A stretch of 6,266 nt of DNA from contig DAOWOF010000145.1 of NCBI GenBank assembly GCA_030642205.1, positions 1 through 6,266 on the forward strand, in the 5' to 3' direction. The stretch comes from Desulfobacteraceae bacterium. Its GTDB lineage: Bacteria; Desulfobacterota; DSM-4660; Desulfatiglandales; Desulfatiglandaceae. Numbering within the stretch: position 1 is the first letter of the stretch; every line of letters starts with the position of its first letter. The position numbers were made by a program, and so were the translations under genes. The notes beneath the pieces were generated by a model that did not search any database, was not told the origin of the DNA, and worked only from the letters and a program-made list of their open reading frames with translations. Below are positions 5,823 to 6,266 of the stretch, in pieces.

Positions 5823-6266
5823 CCCGCATCTGATACATTAGTGCCCTGGTTTGTGAACCGGCAATACCATCAGGAATCAGGCCAAAATCCTGTTGGAACT
5901 TAAGAACCTGATTAAAAGTTTTATGTCCGAAATAACCGGTCGTAGAAACCGGATATCCACAATTATTAAGTGTCCTTTGGAGTTCCAAAACATCCGGATC
6001 TGCCATTCCTTGCATTAAACGGGCATGTTTGTTTTTTAATGGGTAGACCCATGAAATCGTTCCACCCCAATAACCCAATATAAAATCTTTGCTTACTGCT
6101 ATTCCTTCGTTGTCGGAATTCAGAATAACAGGGCCTGTCTCATCCTTTTTCAAAACCAGGAGATAACGAAGGGAATCCTGATCAGGAAGATCAGGGATGT
6201 GTATCCTGAATGGTCTCTTAAGGTGTTTAAGGTGCCTGGCTTCCAGATTAAAGGAAATAAGAGAGA
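5800..6266 (-). CDS. GspA/ExeA-like protein, C-terminal peptidoglycan-binding part (5'-truncated by window edge)
   Basis: Only the last 154 residues are in the window. The frame is open from base 6264 to the TGA at 5800-5802, so the TTG at 6151-6153 that could be taken as a start is internal. The visible part begins with a segment typical of the region before the peptidoglycan-binding domain in ExeA/GspA proteins: LKRPFRIHIPD, then RYLLVLKKDE and GYWGGTISWVYP. A peptidoglycan_binding_1 domain follows (about the last 70 residues), with ADPDVLELQRTL, GYFGHKTFNQVLKFQQDFGL and PDGIAGSQT. In known homologues an AAA+ ATPase domain and a transmembrane helix precede this region, and the protein binds peptidoglycan to help secretin multimers assemble. 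The ATPase half would lie beyond the right edge and cannot be confirmed here. The end overlaps the start of the TPR gene by 17-23 bp. Because the peptidoglycan-binding fold is shared by many hydrolases, the assignment rests on the preceding segment and the gspD neighbourhood. Confidence 0.82.
   Translation of the reverse strand, partial: SLISFNLEARHLKHLKRPFRIHIPDLPDQDSLRYLLVLKKDETGPVILNSDNEGIAVSKDFILGYWGGTISWVYPLKNKHARLMQGMADPDVLELQRTLNNCGYPVSTTGYFGHKTFNQVLKFQQDFGLIPDGIAGSQTRALMYQMRDGNELHS

Noticed and set aside
6151..6153. TTG as the start of a 117-residue peptidoglycan-binding protein
   Set aside because: The frame stays open for 37 more codons to the window edge, and those residues (LKRPFRIHIPD, RYLLVL) fit the ExeA/GspA family, so the TTG is internal.

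Overview
The window reads as the chromosome of a Gram-negative, moderately AT-rich bacterium. It carries an outer-membrane secretin, a type II secretion ATPase and an ExeA/GspA-type peptidoglycan-binding protein. The PurF protein, the GspA-like/TPR/GspD/GspE layout and one intergenic repeat-like element resemble Desulfobacterota (sulfate-reducing 'deltaproteobacteria'). That placement is an inference from remembered sequence style, not from a search.

Layout. Positions 1-997 (+) hold the C-terminal two thirds of purF (amidophosphoribosyltransferase), cut by the left edge. An 81-bp spacer follows, with no recognisable terminator, where purF converges on a minus-strand block. Read in its own direction (right to left), that block is: the C-terminal end of a GspA/ExeA-like protein, cut by the right edge (5800-6266); a small membrane-anchored TPR protein with a GspB-like N-terminal motif, overlapping its upstream neighbour (start about 5816, stop 5145); a 194-bp intergenic gap holding a palindromic repeat-like element and a possible gspD promoter; gspD, the secretin (4950-2809); and, after 32 bp, gspE, the secretion ATPase (2776-1079), which ends the block.

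How they fit together. GspD forms the outer-membrane channel. GspE is the cytoplasmic ATPase that drives pseudopilus assembly. GspA/GspB-type pairs are known to help secretins pass or attach to peptidoglycan. The two upstream genes therefore look like a secretin-assembly module beside its secretin. The usual gspC is absent between the TPR gene and gspD. No gspF-M genes follow gspE, so the rest of the apparatus must lie beyond the right edge or elsewhere. purF is a housekeeping purine gene with no evident functional link.

There is no CRISPR array, tRNA, rRNA or transposase gene. The least ordinary points are the GspB-like/TPR hybrid, the long lysine-rich linker in GspD with its A8 tracts and in-frame repeat, and the MITE-like palindromic element upstream of gspD. 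I do not see a clearly new biological system. The hybrid secretin-assembly module is the best candidate for follow-up.
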